Source of the DNA: Parabacteroides sp. ZJ-118
Lineage (GTDB): Bacteria; Bacteroidota; Bacteroidia; Bacteroidales; Tannerellaceae
Assembly (NCBI RefSeq): GCF_011038785.1
Contig: NZ_JAAKDT010000003.1
Span: 1-64,000, forward strand
DNA: 64,000 bases
Direction of reading: 5' to 3'
Below the pieces are notes generated by a model. It saw nothing but the letters and a program-made list of their open reading frames with translations, searched no databases and was not told where the DNA came from. Positions 16,982 to 26,197 of this stretch are shown here, one piece after another; the first letter of the stretch is position 1; each line of letters opens with the position of its first letter. Made by a program: the position numbers and the translations under genes.

Positions 16982-18305
16982 CTTGTCGGGCGAGAAAGAG
17001 GCTCTATCTTTGTTGGAGCTGAATACCCGCATACGGGGAGCATTGTCGAGGGCTTTCCCGGAGACTTGCTGGGTGCGTGCGGAGATGAGCGATGTGCGGG
17101 TGAATACCTCTTCCGGACATTGTTACCTGGAATTCGTGGAGAAGAGCGAGCAGACCGGGCAGTTGGTGGCCAAGGTACGAGGCTCTATCTGGGCGAAGAC
17201 GTTTCGTATGTTGAAGCCTTATTTCGAGATGGAGACCGGCCAGCTGTTCGCTTCCGGCTTGAAGGTGTTGGTGAAGGTGTCGGTTGAGTTCCACGAGTTA
17301 TATGGATTGAGCCTTACGGTGCTTGATATCGATCCGGCTTATACGTTAGGCGATATGGTGCGCAAGCGTATGGAGATTATCCGTCAATTGCAGGAGGAGG
17401 GGGTCTTTACGCTGAATAAGGAATTGCCCTTTCCCTTACTTCCCAGGAGGATCGCTGTCATTACTTCTCCGACGGCTGCCGGCTACGAGGATTTTATGAA
17501 TCAGCTGACCCGGAATAAGGGAGGTTATCCGTTCTATACCAAATTATTCCCCGCCTTGATGCAGGGAGAACGGACGGAGGCTTCTGTGATAGCGGCTTTA
17601 GACCGGATTTACCAACACCAAGATCTTTTTGATGTGGTCGTGATTATCCGTGGAGGTGGGGCTACCTCTGACTTGAATAGTTTCGATTCGTATCTGTTGG
17701 CGGCGAATTGCGCTCAGTTCCCTTTACCGATCGTCACGGGTATCGGGCACGAACGGGATGACACGGTCGTGGATTTGGTGGCGCACACCCGGATGAAGAC
17801 ACCGACCGCTGTCGCCGAGTTCCTTATTTCCCGAATGGATAGCGTCGGCGAGGAGTTGGAGCGTTTGCGGCAAGACGTAAGTCGGTTGGCCATGGATATT
17901 CTATCCCGCCAGAAAAACGATTTGCAATGGGTCGCTACCCGTTTCCCCTCTATCGTGACAAACCGGATCGAGCGGAATCGCTCGGGGCTGCAAACGATAG
18001 CGAGCCGTTTACCCGCGATGGCATCGGGTTTGCTATCACGCCGCCAGTCGGCACTTGAGCATACGGAACTCCGCTTGCGGAACGGTATTGCCTCTAAACT
18101 CTCCGAAAGTACGCGTTTTATCCAGCTTACGGAACAGTTTATCAAGATGGCCTCTCCCGATTATATACTGAAGAGGGGATATAGCTTGGCCTTGAAAGAG
18201 GGCAAGATTATCAAACATGCCTCCGATTTGCGAGCCGGCGACGAGCTGACGACTCGCTTCATCGATGGTGAAATAAAAAGTATTATCAAACCAATACGTA
18301 ATTAA
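16962..18305 (+). CDS. xseA: Exodeoxyribonuclease VII large subunit
   Basis: The 447-residue product has the N-terminal OB-fold (LSLLELNTRIRGAL, CWVRAEMSDVRVNTSSGHCYLEF), the central catalytic part with ITSPTAAGYEDF, the IIRGGGATSDLNSFD motif and GIGHERDDTVVD, and a C-terminal coiled region ending in the domain containing LKRGYSLAL. With XseB it degrades single-stranded DNA from both ends. ATG 16962 is chosen because upstream in-frame codons lie inside the protease gene and add non-homologous sequence. Confidence 0.95.
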   Translation: MRPNLNNLSGEKEALSLLELNTRIRGALSRAFPETCWVRAEMSDVRVNTSSGHCYLEFVEKSEQTGQLVAKVRGSIWAKTFRMLKPYFEMETGQLFASGLKVLVKVSVEFHELYGLSLTVLDIDPAYTLGDMVRKRMEIIRQLQEEGVFTLNKELPFPLLPRRIAVITSPTAAGYEDFMNQLTRNKGGYPFYTKLFPALMQGERTEASVIAALDRIYQHQDLFDVVVIIRGGGATSDLNSFDSYLLAANCAQFPLPIVTGIGHERDDTVVDLVAHTRMKTPTAVAEFLISRMDSVGEELERLRQDVSRLAMDILSRQKNDLQWVATRFPSIVTNRIERNRSGLQTIASRLPAMASGLLSRRQSALEHTELRLRNGIASKLSESTRFIQLTEQFIKMASPDYILKRGYSLALKEGKIIKHASDLRAGDELTTRFIDGEIKSIIKPIRN

Positions 18306-18306
18306 T

Positions 18307-18504
18307 ATGGCGAAGAAAGAAGAAACCTATAACGAGGCGATCGAGAAACTTCGTAAGATCGTGGCTGAGATCGAGAATGGAGACTTGGATGTCGATATCC
18401 TGTCCGAGAAGGTAAAAGAGGCGACTCGTCTGATCAAGCTCTGCAAGGAGAAGCTGTATAAAGTGGATGAGGAGGTTAAAAAAGTTTTGGAGGAGTTGGA
18501 TTGA
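18307..18504 (+). CDS. xseB: Exodeoxyribonuclease VII small subunit
   Basis: The 65-residue helical protein has the family pattern ([23 protein letters not shown], then LIKLCKEKL). It starts one base after the xseA stop and its stop overlaps the ispD start by one base (TGATG). Several XseB copies bind one XseA to make the nuclease. Confidence 0.94.
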   Translation: MAKKEETYNEAIEKLRKIVAEIENGDLDVDILSEKVKEATRLIKLCKEKLYKVDEEVKKVLEELD

Positions 18505-19211
18505 TGGATAGGTATGTCTTGATCGTTGCCGGGGGGAAGGGGCTTCGTATGGGTGGAGATCTGCCGAAGCAGTTTATTCCCATGCGGGGAAAACCTCTTT
18601 TGATGCATACGCTGGAGGCTTTTCATCGTTGGGATGCTTCCGTGCGTATCATCCTGGTGCTTCCGGAAGAGCATCAGCCGTATTGGAATATGCTTTGCGA
18701 GGAGATCGGCTGCGAGGTTCCGCATGCGATCGTGAAAGGGGGAGATACTCGCTTCTTCTCGGTTAAGAATGGATTGGATTGGCTTTTGGCGGAGAGGCGT
18801 CGGAAGGGAGAGAAGGATAGCGGTCTGAGTTTGGTCGCTGTGCACGATGGCGTTCGCCCTTTCGTCTCTCCGGAGGTTATCGGGGCCTGCTTTGATAAAG
18901 CGGCTGCCGCGGGAGCCGTTATCCCGGTTGTCCCGATGATCGATTCCCTGCGAGTGACGGATGAGAAAGGAAGCCATCCGGTGGATCGTTCTCGCTATAG
19001 GGCTGTACAGACCCCGCAAGTCTTCCATCTGGAATTATTGGCAAAAGCCTATGAGCAACCGTATTCGTCCCTATTTACGGACGATGCTTCCGTGGTGGAG
19101 GCAATGGGACATGCGATTGATACGGTCCCCGGTGATCGTGAGAATATCAAGATTACCACGCCCTTTGATTTGCTGGTAGCGGAAGCGATGTTTGCCCGGC
19201 ACGGTGACTGA
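18504..19211 (+). CDS. ispD: 2-C-methyl-D-erythritol 4-phosphate cytidylyltransferase
   Basis: The 235-residue product has the nucleotide-binding [15 protein letters not shown] motif, [10 protein letters not shown] and QTPQVFH, all typical of IspD, which makes CDP-methylerythritol in the MEP isoprenoid pathway. ATG 18504 overlaps the xseB stop by one base, indicating translational coupling; an in-frame TTG one codon earlier is less likely. Confidence 0.94.
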   Translation: MDRYVLIVAGGKGLRMGGDLPKQFIPMRGKPLLMHTLEAFHRWDASVRIILVLPEEHQPYWNMLCEEIGCEVPHAIVKGGDTRFFSVKNGLDWLLAERRRKGEKDSGLSLVAVHDGVRPFVSPEVIGACFDKAAAAGAVIPVVPMIDSLRVTDEKGSHPVDRSRYRAVQTPQVFHLELLAKAYEQPYSSLFTDDASVVEAMGHAIDTVPGDRENIKITTPFDLLVAEAMFARHGD

Positions 19212-19442
19212 TGGCAGTGGGGATCACGGCTCTTTCATTTAAAACTGCCTCGTTCTTTCGGAGAGGGTACTATTTTATAGCGGGCAACCCACGGGAATGA
19301 TGTGGCTTCTTGTAGTGGTGCTACATGGCTTCGAGTTGGATCTAAGGGTATAGAAGTTTCCCGTCACAGGGAGCGTATATTCGTAACCCCCCCAATGCGA
19401 CGAAGGCTGATCAAAAAGTAGGTTAGGAGACTTGCGCCACGC

Positions 19443-19499
19443 ACCTAAGATACTTTGCCAACGCACCTAAGATACTTGGGGGATGGACCTAAGATACTT
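19443..19499. repeat. Three 13-bp direct repeats, 22-bp period
   Basis: ACCTAAGATACTT occurs at 19443, 19465 and 19487. The spacers are only 9 bp and partly shared (GCAACGC-like), and a degenerate fourth copy is visible just upstream. The regular two-turn spacing resembles binding sites on one face of the DNA; it is too short for a CRISPR array. Confidence 0.75.
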
Positions 19500-19626
19500 T
19501 TTATACTGTTTTGAGCGTAATATTCTTGACTTCCTTACGTCCCGTCTTTTAGGGAAAGTGACCGTAAAAGCGGTTACAATATTATAGTGTACCCTCGTTA
19601 TTGCTTTATAGCAATCAATGGAATAA

Positions 19627-19666
19627 ATGAGCCTTACAGCAACAACGCAATGAGCCTTACAGCAAC
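19627..19666. repeat. Two 17-bp direct repeats, 23-bp period
   Basis: ATGAGCCTTACAGCAAC occurs at 19627-19643 and 19650-19666, upstream of a possible -7 box (19688-19695). They may be an activator site for the SDR-like gene. Confidence 0.7.
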
Positions 19667-19835
19667 ATTCGCAATAGATCTTCGTCTTAACTTTGCACTT
19701 GATAATTAAATTAAGTTCAATATGAGACAGATTCCTGCCGCCTGTTCGGGCTACATTATCGGGGTATGGCAACCGGCGAAAGGGAGGCTGAAAAATTAGG
19801 GACAAATTTATAATCAATTATATACCATTCAAATT

Positions 19836-20567
19836 ATGGATAAGAAGACAATCGTAGTGATAGGAGCCGGGCAGGGACTCGGCAGCCACGTGGCAAAAAG
19901 ATTCGGACAGGAGGACTTCCGTGTCATATTGATGGCCCGTAACGGGCAATCACTGAAATCCTACCGGGAGCAGTTTGCCAATGAAGGGATTGAGACATAC
20001 ACCTGCGAAGCAGATGCTGCAAGGCCGGAAACATTGACGGCCGCTCTTGCACAGGTGATTCAACAGTTCGGCACACCGGATGTCCTTGCATATAATGTGG
20101 GCATCACGGCGGCAGACGATCCGGCAACTATGGGGAGCGCGGAGCTGATGCGCCACTATCAGACAGACGTAGCAAGTGCCTATACTTGTGCAAGGATGGT
20201 GGCAAATGAAGAGTTTACCAAGAAGAACGGCGCCGTCATCTTCACAGGTGGCGGGCTGGCTACACACCCCACGGCTCAATTCGTTCCGCTTTCGCTCGAT
20301 AAGGCCGCGCTGCGCGCATTGGCGTATATCCTGCATGACGAACTGATTCCGCAGGGCATTTTCGTCGGTACGGTAACGATATGCGGATCTATCGGTCTTG
20401 ACACCTATTTCGCCCCGGCACAGATAGCGGAAGCCTATTGGAAGATGTACAATGAGCGTGGTGCCTGCGAAATCCGTTATGAATATCCTGAATTGAAAGA
20501 CAGCCAATTGTCTGCCGGAGCGGAAAGCCGTCCTTTCGTGGAAAAGAGTAATGGGATAGTAACGTAA
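19836..20567 (+). CDS. SDR-family protein lacking the catalytic Tyr
   Basis: The 243-residue product has the Rossmann entry VVIGAGQGLGSHVAKRF and the overall layout of short-chain dehydrogenases, with the central YNVGI in place of NNAG. The usual YxxxK catalytic pair is altered: the segment reads PLSLDKAALRAL, so Lys is kept but Leu occupies the Tyr position. Either another residue supplies the acid/base or the protein binds nucleotide without standard chemistry. It sits alone in an otherwise non-coding gap between two housekeeping units, and its base usage reads differently, so acquisition by transfer is plausible. Confidence 0.8.
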   Translation: MDKKTIVVIGAGQGLGSHVAKRFGQEDFRVILMARNGQSLKSYREQFANEGIETYTCEADAARPETLTAALAQVIQQFGTPDVLAYNVGITAADDPATMGSAELMRHYQTDVASAYTCARMVANEEFTKKNGAVIFTGGGLATHPTAQFVPLSLDKAALRALAYILHDELIPQGIFVGTVTICGSIGLDTYFAPAQIAEAYWKMYNERGACEIRYEYPELKDSQLSAGAESRPFVEKSNGIVT

Positions 20568-20688
20568 CTCTTGCTTCAAACGACTTTTTGTGGCATTCAG
20601 TGGCTTTGTTCTTAACTTCATCGAGATTGCTAAAACTCTTTATCCCAATGTTCTTTCACCGTTCTTCTCTCATTCTCAATTTTTTGAG

Positions 20689-20696
20689 TATCTTTG
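20689..20696 (+). promoter_or_regulatory. -7 box upstream of recG
   Basis: TATCTTTG fits TAnnTTTG 36 bp before the recG start. No clear -33 element. Confidence 0.5.
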
Positions 20697-20731
20697 TATC
20701 AGAGAAGTAATCAAGATAACACCGTGAGCCT

Positions 20732-22828
20732 ATGCTGGACTTAGATAAACGATCGATCACGTACTTGCCGGGAGTGGGGCCGAAGAAAGCGGAGATCCTG
20801 CAGAAAGAGGCAGGGATTTCTTCGTATGAGGATCTGCTTTTCTATTTCCCCTATAAATACATTGATCGCAGCCGTTTTTACAAGGTGGCGGAGATCAGTG
20901 GGAATATGCCTTATATCCAATTGAAAGGTAAGATCCTTTATTTTGACACGTTAGGGGAAGGACGCAGCAAGCGTTTGGTAGGCAAGTTCTCGGATGGGAC
21001 AGGTACGATCGACCTGGTTTGGTTTAAAGGTTTGAGCTATGTGACGGATAAGTATCGTCTGAATACGGAATATATCGTTTTCGGAAGACCGGTGGAGTTT
21101 GGGCATACCCATAATATACCGCATCCGGATATTGACTCGATGGAGCAGGCCGATCAAGTGGCAAAAGGCTTGACCCCGTTCTACAATACCTCGGAGAAGA
21201 TGAAAAAGTCGTTCCTGAATTCCCGGGCGATCCAGAACCTGCAGTATACGTTGTTAAGTTGGCTGAACTGGGAACTCCCGGAGACGCTTTCCTCTGACAT
21301 ACTGAGGCGCATCAACATGATATCTCTGACAGAGGCGATGCGGAATATCCATTTCCCGGAATCTGCCGCTAAGTTACGTGACGCCCGGTTACGTTTGAAG
21401 TTTGACGAGCTTTTCTTCATACAATTGAATCTATTACGTACCGTTAGTGTCCGGAAACTGAAGCTAAAAGGGATTGTTTTCCCTACGGTAGGGCATTACT
21501 TCAATACGTTCTACAAAGCGTATCTTCCTTTTGAGTTGACGAACGCCCAGAAGCGGGTGATCCGTGAGATCCGGATCGATATGGGTAGCGGACGGCAGAT
21601 GAACCGCCTGTTGCAAGGTGATGTGGGAAGTGGCAAGACTATGGTAGGCCTATTGTCTATGCTATTGGCGATAGATAATCATTGCCAGGCTTGTCTGATG
21701 GCTCCTACCGAGATTTTGGCGACCCAGCATTACGCGACGATCATGGGACTCCTGAAAGATATGGACGTGAAGGTCGCTCTTTTGACCGGATCTACCAAGA
21801 AGAAGGAGCGTAATAAGGTATTACCTGCTATCGCCAGCGGTGAGATCCAGATCGTGATTGGGACGCATGCGTTGATCGAGGAGACGGTGGTTTTCTCTTC
21901 GTTGGGATTAGCGATTATCGATGAGCAACATCGTTTCGGTGTGGAGCAACGTTCACTCCTTTGGACGAAGAATGCGATCGTGCCGCATGTGTTGGTGATG
22001 ACGGCCACCCCGATTCCTCGTACTTTGGCGATGACTTTGTATGGGGATCTGGATGTATCGGTGATTGATGAATTACCCCCCGGGCGTAAACCGATACAGA
22101 CGCTTCATCGCTATGACAATAAAAAGGCGCAACTTTACGAGTTCCTTCGGAAAGAGATACGAAAGGGGCGTCAGGTTTATGTGGTATATCCCTTGATCGA
22201 AGGAAGTGAGAAACTGGATTATAAAGACCTAGAGGCCGGTTTCGAGACATTCAAGGAGGTCTTTCCGGAATATAAGGTGTGTATGGTACATGGCCGTATG
22301 AAAGCGGCGGATAAGGATGCCGAGATGCAGAAGTTTATTTCCGGAGAGGCGCAAATCTTGATGGCTACTACGGTTATAGAGGTTGGCGTGAACGTGCCGA
22401 ACGCATCCGTCATGGTGATCGAGAGCGCCGAACGTTTCGGTCTCTCTCAGCTTCATCAGCTTCGTGGCCGGGTAGGACGTGGCGCGGAGCAATCCTATTG
22501 TATCTTGGTCTCATCCTATAAGCTAAGTAATGACACTCGTAAGCGATTGGAGATTATGGTGAACAGTACGAATGGCTTTGAGATCGCTGAGGCGGATCTC
22601 CGTCTTCGGGGGCATGGAGATCTGGAAGGTACCCGGCAAAGTGGCGAGGGGATCGATCTTAAAATAGCGGACTTGGCAGCCGATGGACAAATACTTCAGT
22701 ATGCGCGGGATATCGCTCAAGGAGTTCTTGACGAAGATCCCGAATTATTGTCCGAACAGCACAGGATATTGAGCGAAAGGCTCAAGACACTGTTCACTAG
22801 GAAGATAAATTGGGGAATGATCAGCTAA
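20732..22828 (+). CDS. recG: ATP-dependent DNA helicase RecG
   Basis: The 698-residue product has the N-terminal wedge/OB domain (YLPGVGPKKAEIL at the start) and a superfamily 2 helicase core. Visible motifs are Walker A LLQGDVGSGKTMV, DEQH as DEQHRFG, MTATPIPRTLA, the C-terminal helicase domain with MATTVIEVGVNVPNAS, and QLRGRVGRG. RecG remodels stalled replication forks and Holliday junctions. Length matches the family. A perfect 9-bp hairpin begins at its stop codon. Confidence 0.96.
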   Translation: MLDLDKRSITYLPGVGPKKAEILQKEAGISSYEDLLFYFPYKYIDRSRFYKVAEISGNMPYIQLKGKILYFDTLGEGRSKRLVGKFSDGTGTIDLVWFKGLSYVTDKYRLNTEYIVFGRPVEFGHTHNIPHPDIDSMEQADQVAKGLTPFYNTSEKMKKSFLNSRAIQNLQYTLLSWLNWELPETLSSDILRRINMISLTEAMRNIHFPESAAKLRDARLRLKFDELFFIQLNLLRTVSVRKLKLKGIVFPTVGHYFNTFYKAYLPFELTNAQKRVIREIRIDMGSGRQMNRLLQGDVGSGKTMVGLLSMLLAIDNHCQACLMAPTEILATQHYATIMGLLKDMDVKVALLTGSTKKKERNKVLPAIASGEIQIVIGTHALIEETVVFSSLGLAIIDEQHRFGVEQRSLLWTKNAIVPHVLVMTATPIPRTLAMTLYGDLDVSVIDELPPGRKPIQTLHRYDNKKAQLYEFLRKEIRKGRQVYVVYPLIEGSEKLDYKDLEAGFETFKEVFPEYKVCMVHGRMKAADKDAEMQKFISGEAQILMATTVIEVGVNVPNASVMVIESAERFGLSQLHQLRGRVGRGAEQSYCILVSSYKLSNDTRKRLEIMVNSTNGFEIAEADLRLRGHGDLEGTRQSGEGIDLKIADLAADGQILQYARDIAQGVLDEDPELLSEQHRILSERLKTLFTRKINWGMIS

Positions 22829-22847
22829 TATGTTGTGAAACATATTA
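22826..22847 (+). terminator. Hairpin at the recG stop codon
   Basis: TAATATGTT and AACATATTA form a perfect 9-bp stem with loop GTGA; the first arm contains the stop codon. The tail (TCGTGTAAATTTTTG) is only moderately T-rich. Confidence 0.55.
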
Positions 22848-22932
22848 TCGTGTAAATTTTTGATATTTAGGTTGTTCATTCGCTCGTACCGCTTTTGTTC
22901 AAAGATATTGCAGAAATTTTTCGTTAACCAAT

Positions 22933-22963
22933 TTTGTCGGTTTATTCAAATTTCCGAACTTTG
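22933..22963 (+). promoter_or_regulatory. Promoter of the M23 peptidase gene
   Basis: TTTG (22933-22936) lies 19 nt before GAACTTTG (22956-22963). This is a near match to the -33/-7 consensus, differing only in the first T of TAnnTTTG. It implies a leader of about 70 nt and excludes the earlier in-frame TTG at 22934. Confidence 0.6.
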
Positions 22964-23038
22964 ACAGGTTGGCAATCAGGCAGAGATGTCGGGTATTGCC
23001 GGTTTATCCTGAATTATAAGAATGAAAGCTATCAAAAA

Positions 23039-24280
23039 ATGAGTATAAAGACATTCCTATTCATTTGTTGTGCCGCTGTGATGGCATCGACTGCGAATGC
23101 GGAGAACCCGGTAAAACAGGGAACTCTCAATCATCCAACCCGTAAACTTATGGACAAGCGTGTGTCTGAGTTAATGGCTGACCGTGTTGGCTTTAAGAAA
23201 GATATGGCTTTGAAAGAGCTTGCGGAGATTAATGAGAGAGCGATGTTGGAGGCAAGAGAGAACTTGATGTTTCCTGCCGATGAATTGTATGGCGAGTGGA
23301 CAAATGAATGGGTGAATCCTTTCCGGGGTAAGAAAGTTGATCTTCCGGATTCTTGCGTAATCGATTGTTCTACTTTTGTCTTGCCTATGGACTCTATGAC
23401 AAGGGTCACCTCAAAGTATGGCCCTCGCCGTAGACGGATGCACAAGGGGATCGACCTGAAAGTGCAAATTGGTGATACGATCCGTGCGGCGTTTGACGGT
23501 AAGGTGCGTATCAAGAATTTCGAGCGTAGGGGATATGGCTATTATCTTGTGGTTCGTCATCCGAATGGGTTGGAGACTGTGTATGGTCATTTATCTAAAT
23601 TTTTGGTAGGTGTGAACGATATCGTACGGGCGGGCGATCCGATCGCCTTAGGGGGAAATACAGGACGCTCTACAGGGGCTCATTTGCATTTTGAGACTCG
23701 TTTCCTTGGACAGGCTATTAACCCGGCTGATATTATTGACTTCGAGAACTCAATACCTCATCAGGATCAATATGTGTTTCGTAACATTAAGATCAATGGA
23801 CGTAAGAGCAATATCTATACATCTTCCAATAGTCAGATGGTGTATCATCGTGTAAAATCCGGTGATACCTTAAGTAAAATCGCACGTATATACGGTACGA
23901 CGGTGAATGAGCTTTGTCGTTTAAATGGATTGAAATCTACTTCTGTGTTGCGTATCGGCCAGTCTATTCGTTGTAGTGCCGGCGTGGAAACCGCTGCTAA
24001 AGCGACTCCAAAAGCACAGGCTCAAAAGAAATCTACCGCTTCCGGATCTTCTAAGAAAATCACGGTACAGGCAAGTTCTTCCGCTACTGCTTCCTTGGGA
24101 AAAAACACGAACATAGTGAATGATACGAAGGCTACTCCGGTTTATCATCGTATCAAATCCGGTGATACGCTTGGTGCCATCGCTAAGAGATACGGAACTT
24201 CCGTTAGTAAACTTTGCGAACTGAACGGTATCACAAAGACTACCGTGTTGCGTTTAGGACGCTCATTACGCTGTTCATAA
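23039..24280 (+). CDS. M23 metallopeptidase with two LysM domains
   Basis: The 413-residue exported protein starts at ATG 23039 with a clean signal peptide (ending ANAE). The LytM/M23 domain shows zinc ligands in HKGIDL and HLHFE plus YGHLS, so it should cut peptidoglycan cross-links. Two C-terminal LysM repeats follow (YHRVKSGDTLSKIARIYGTT and YHRIKSGDTLGAIAKRYGTS), which bind glycan strands, separated by a Ser/Ala/Lys-rich linker. An NlpD-like role in cell separation is likely. Confidence 0.93.
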   Translation: MSIKTFLFICCAAVMASTANAENPVKQGTLNHPTRKLMDKRVSELMADRVGFKKDMALKELAEINERAMLEARENLMFPADELYGEWTNEWVNPFRGKKVDLPDSCVIDCSTFVLPMDSMTRVTSKYGPRRRRMHKGIDLKVQIGDTIRAAFDGKVRIKNFERRGYGYYLVVRHPNGLETVYGHLSKFLVGVNDIVRAGDPIALGGNTGRSTGAHLHFETRFLGQAINPADIIDFENSIPHQDQYVFRNIKINGRKSNIYTSSNSQMVYHRVKSGDTLSKIARIYGTTVNELCRLNGLKSTSVLRIGQSIRCSAGVETAAKATPKAQAQKKSTASGSSKKITVQASSSATASLGKNTNIVNDTKATPVYHRIKSGDTLGAIAKRYGTSVSKLCELNGITKTTVLRLGRSLRCS

Positions 24281-24326
24281 CGATATGTAAGATTTTCTTA
24301 TATTCGCGGGTATAATCTAGGATAGT

Positions 24327-24872
24327 ATGCCAAATACAAAGGAACAATTCGAGCAAGTGATCTCCCTGTGTCGGGAGTTGTTCGAGAAGAAGTTGAAAGA
24401 TTACGGGCCGTCATGGAGGATCATGCGCCCCCAATCGGTTACTGACCAGATATTTATCAAGGCGAACCGTATCCGTAGCCTAGAGATCAAGGGAACGAGC
24501 ATGGTAGACGAGGGAATCCGTCCGGAGTTTATCGCCATCGTTAATTATGGCGTGATCGGTTTGATCCAGTTGGCGTTGGGATTTGCGGATACGACCGATA
24601 TCACGACAGAAAAAGCCTTGGATTTATACGATAAATACATCACGGAGACGAAGGAACTGATGTACGCCAAAAATCATGACTATGATGAGGCGTGGCGCAG
24701 CATGCGTATCAGCTCGTATACGGATCTTATCTTGATGAAGATTTATCGGACGAAGCAAATCGAGAGTCATGGTGGTAAGACACTCGTCTCCGAGGGAGTG
24801 GATGCTAACTACATGGATATGATCAATTATGCCCTCTTCGGCTTGATTAAGTTGGAGTTTGGCGAGGGGTGA
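24327..24872 (+). CDS. DUF1599 protein with internal duplication
   Basis: The 181-residue product is two related halves: KLKDYGPSWRIMRPQSVTDQIFIKANRIRSLE recurs as AKNHDYDEAWRSMRISSYTDLILMKIYRTKQIE, and each half ends with a NYG/NYALFGLI helix. This matches DUF1599, also called nucleotide modification associated domain 1, of unknown function. It starts a likely operon with the DoxX-like gene, tpiA, a SPOR protein and folE. Confidence 0.82.
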   Translation: MPNTKEQFEQVISLCRELFEKKLKDYGPSWRIMRPQSVTDQIFIKANRIRSLEIKGTSMVDEGIRPEFIAIVNYGVIGLIQLALGFADTTDITTEKALDLYDKYITETKELMYAKNHDYDEAWRSMRISSYTDLILMKIYRTKQIESHGGKTLVSEGVDANYMDMINYALFGLIKLEFGEG

Positions 24873-24877
24873 GCGAC

Positions 24878-26161
24878 ATGAAATATAAGGAAACCGTAAA
24901 GAACGTGATTGCGGAAGTCTGCCGCCTGTTATTGGGAGTTGTCTTTATCTTCTCCGGGACGGTGAAGGCCGTTGATCCCATGGGAGGAGCCATTAAGATA
25001 GGTGACTATCTGACTTCCTTTGGGCTGGATAAGCTGCAACCGCTTACGGTATTGTTCTCCTTCAACCTGTCCGCTTTGGAATTCATGTTGGGTGTCTGTA
25101 TGTTCGTAGGGGTGTACCGTCGGTACACGACCTTTTTGACCTTGCTGATGATGTCTTTCATGACACCGCTGACGCTGTATCTGGCGATCTTCGATCCCGT
25201 ATCGGATTGCGGTTGCTTCGGGGATGCCTTGGTAATTAGTAATTGGCAGACCTTCTATAAGAATGTCGTACTTTTGGCCGCCGCTATTTACGTGTTCATC
25301 CATAATCAGCGGCTTTTACAAGGCTATACCTACCATGTCTATTGGTTCGTGGCTTTGTGGGCGTATGTCTTCGCTATCGGTTTCGCTTATCGGAATTATA
25401 ACCATTTGCCGATATTGGATTTCCGCCCCTATAAGTTGGGCGCGAATATCCTTGCCTTGATGTCGATACCGGAAGGTGCGCCCGAGGATGAGTATGCGTA
25501 TTCTTTCATTTACGAGAAGGAGGGTGTACAGAAAGAATTTTCTTTGGAGAACGCCCCGGCCGATGATAGCACGTGGACTTTCGTAGATTCAAAGACCGAG
25601 CTGATCCGGCAAGGATACGTTCCCCCCGTTAGCACGTTCCATATCTATAATGAGAATGACGCGGACGTGACCGACGAGCTGCTGAACGATCCGAAAGGTC
25701 TTTTCCTCCTGATCTCCCCCCGTCTGGAGAATGCGGATGATGAGCGTATCGACGAGATCAACAATGTATACGATTACGCTTTGGAGGATGGATTGAGCTT
25801 TTATTGCGTGACAGGTTCTTCCGCCGAGGCTATCGCCACGTGGAGTGATAATACCGGTGCCGAGTACCCATTCCTGATGGCCGATGATGTCCTTCTGAAA
25901 ACGATCATTCGCTCCAATCCGGGATTGGTCTTGCTAAAGGAAGGTACGATTTTGATGAAGTGGCATTACAACGATATCCCGCGGGAAGAAGAGCTGAAAA
26001 CGATCGTAAACGGCTATCTGGAAGGAAATACCGATTGGAAAGCGAAAGAAGATGCCCGGCTAATAACCAACCTATTAAGTTTTACCGTACCTTTGTCGCT
26101 GGTTTGGGGATATGATGCCTTGCGCAATCGCCGTCGCCGGAAAGGGAAGGAGCCTGAATAG
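24878..26161 (+). CDS. DoxX/MauE-like membrane protein with large C-terminal domain
   Basis: The product has four N-terminal membrane segments of the DoxX/MauE type (RLLLGVVFIFSGTVKAVDP, then SDCGCFGDAL with a cysteine pair facing a redox partner in MauE-like proteins). A roughly 240-residue soluble part and a final membrane helix follow. The Bacteroidetes family is known by genome tag (BT_3928-like). A role in thiol or quinone redox is inference. GTG 24869 would overlap the previous stop; ATG 24878 gives a normal N-terminus. Confidence 0.75.
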   Translation: MKYKETVKNVIAEVCRLLLGVVFIFSGTVKAVDPMGGAIKIGDYLTSFGLDKLQPLTVLFSFNLSALEFMLGVCMFVGVYRRYTTFLTLLMMSFMTPLTLYLAIFDPVSDCGCFGDALVISNWQTFYKNVVLLAAAIYVFIHNQRLLQGYTYHVYWFVALWAYVFAIGFAYRNYNHLPILDFRPYKLGANILALMSIPEGAPEDEYAYSFIYEKEGVQKEFSLENAPADDSTWTFVDSKTELIRQGYVPPVSTFHIYNENDADVTDELLNDPKGLFLLISPRLENADDERIDEINNVYDYALEDGLSFYCVTGSSAEAIATWSDNTGAEYPFLMADDVLLKTIIRSNPGLVLLKEGTILMKWHYNDIPREEELKTIVNGYLEGNTDWKAKEDARLITNLLSFTVPLSLVWGYDALRNRRRRKGKEPE

Positions 26162-26197
26162 AGATTTATTTGTATTACATATTTAAATTATTAAGTT

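Larger units (their letters stand above)
19212..19835. other. Intergenic stretch with short direct repeats
   Basis: About 620 bp without a convincing gene between ispD and the SDR-like gene. It holds two short repeat families (19443-19499 and 19627-19666) and a TAACTTTG box at 19688-19695. A 25-codon reading frame starts at 19722 (MRQIPAACSGY) and may be chance or a leader peptide. The composition differs from the housekeeping operons on both sides. Confidence 0.5.

Noticed and set aside
19443-19499. Possible CRISPR array
   Set aside because: Repeats are 13 bp with 9-bp spacers, far too short, and no cas gene is present.
20747-20755. AAACGATCG inside recG, similar to the recombination core
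   Set aside because: Only nine bases match, there is no inverted partner, and it lies in a conserved coding region.
22934-23038. N-terminal extension of the M23 peptidase from TTG 22934
   Set aside because: It overlaps the likely promoter and would bury the clean signal peptide that starts at ATG 23039.
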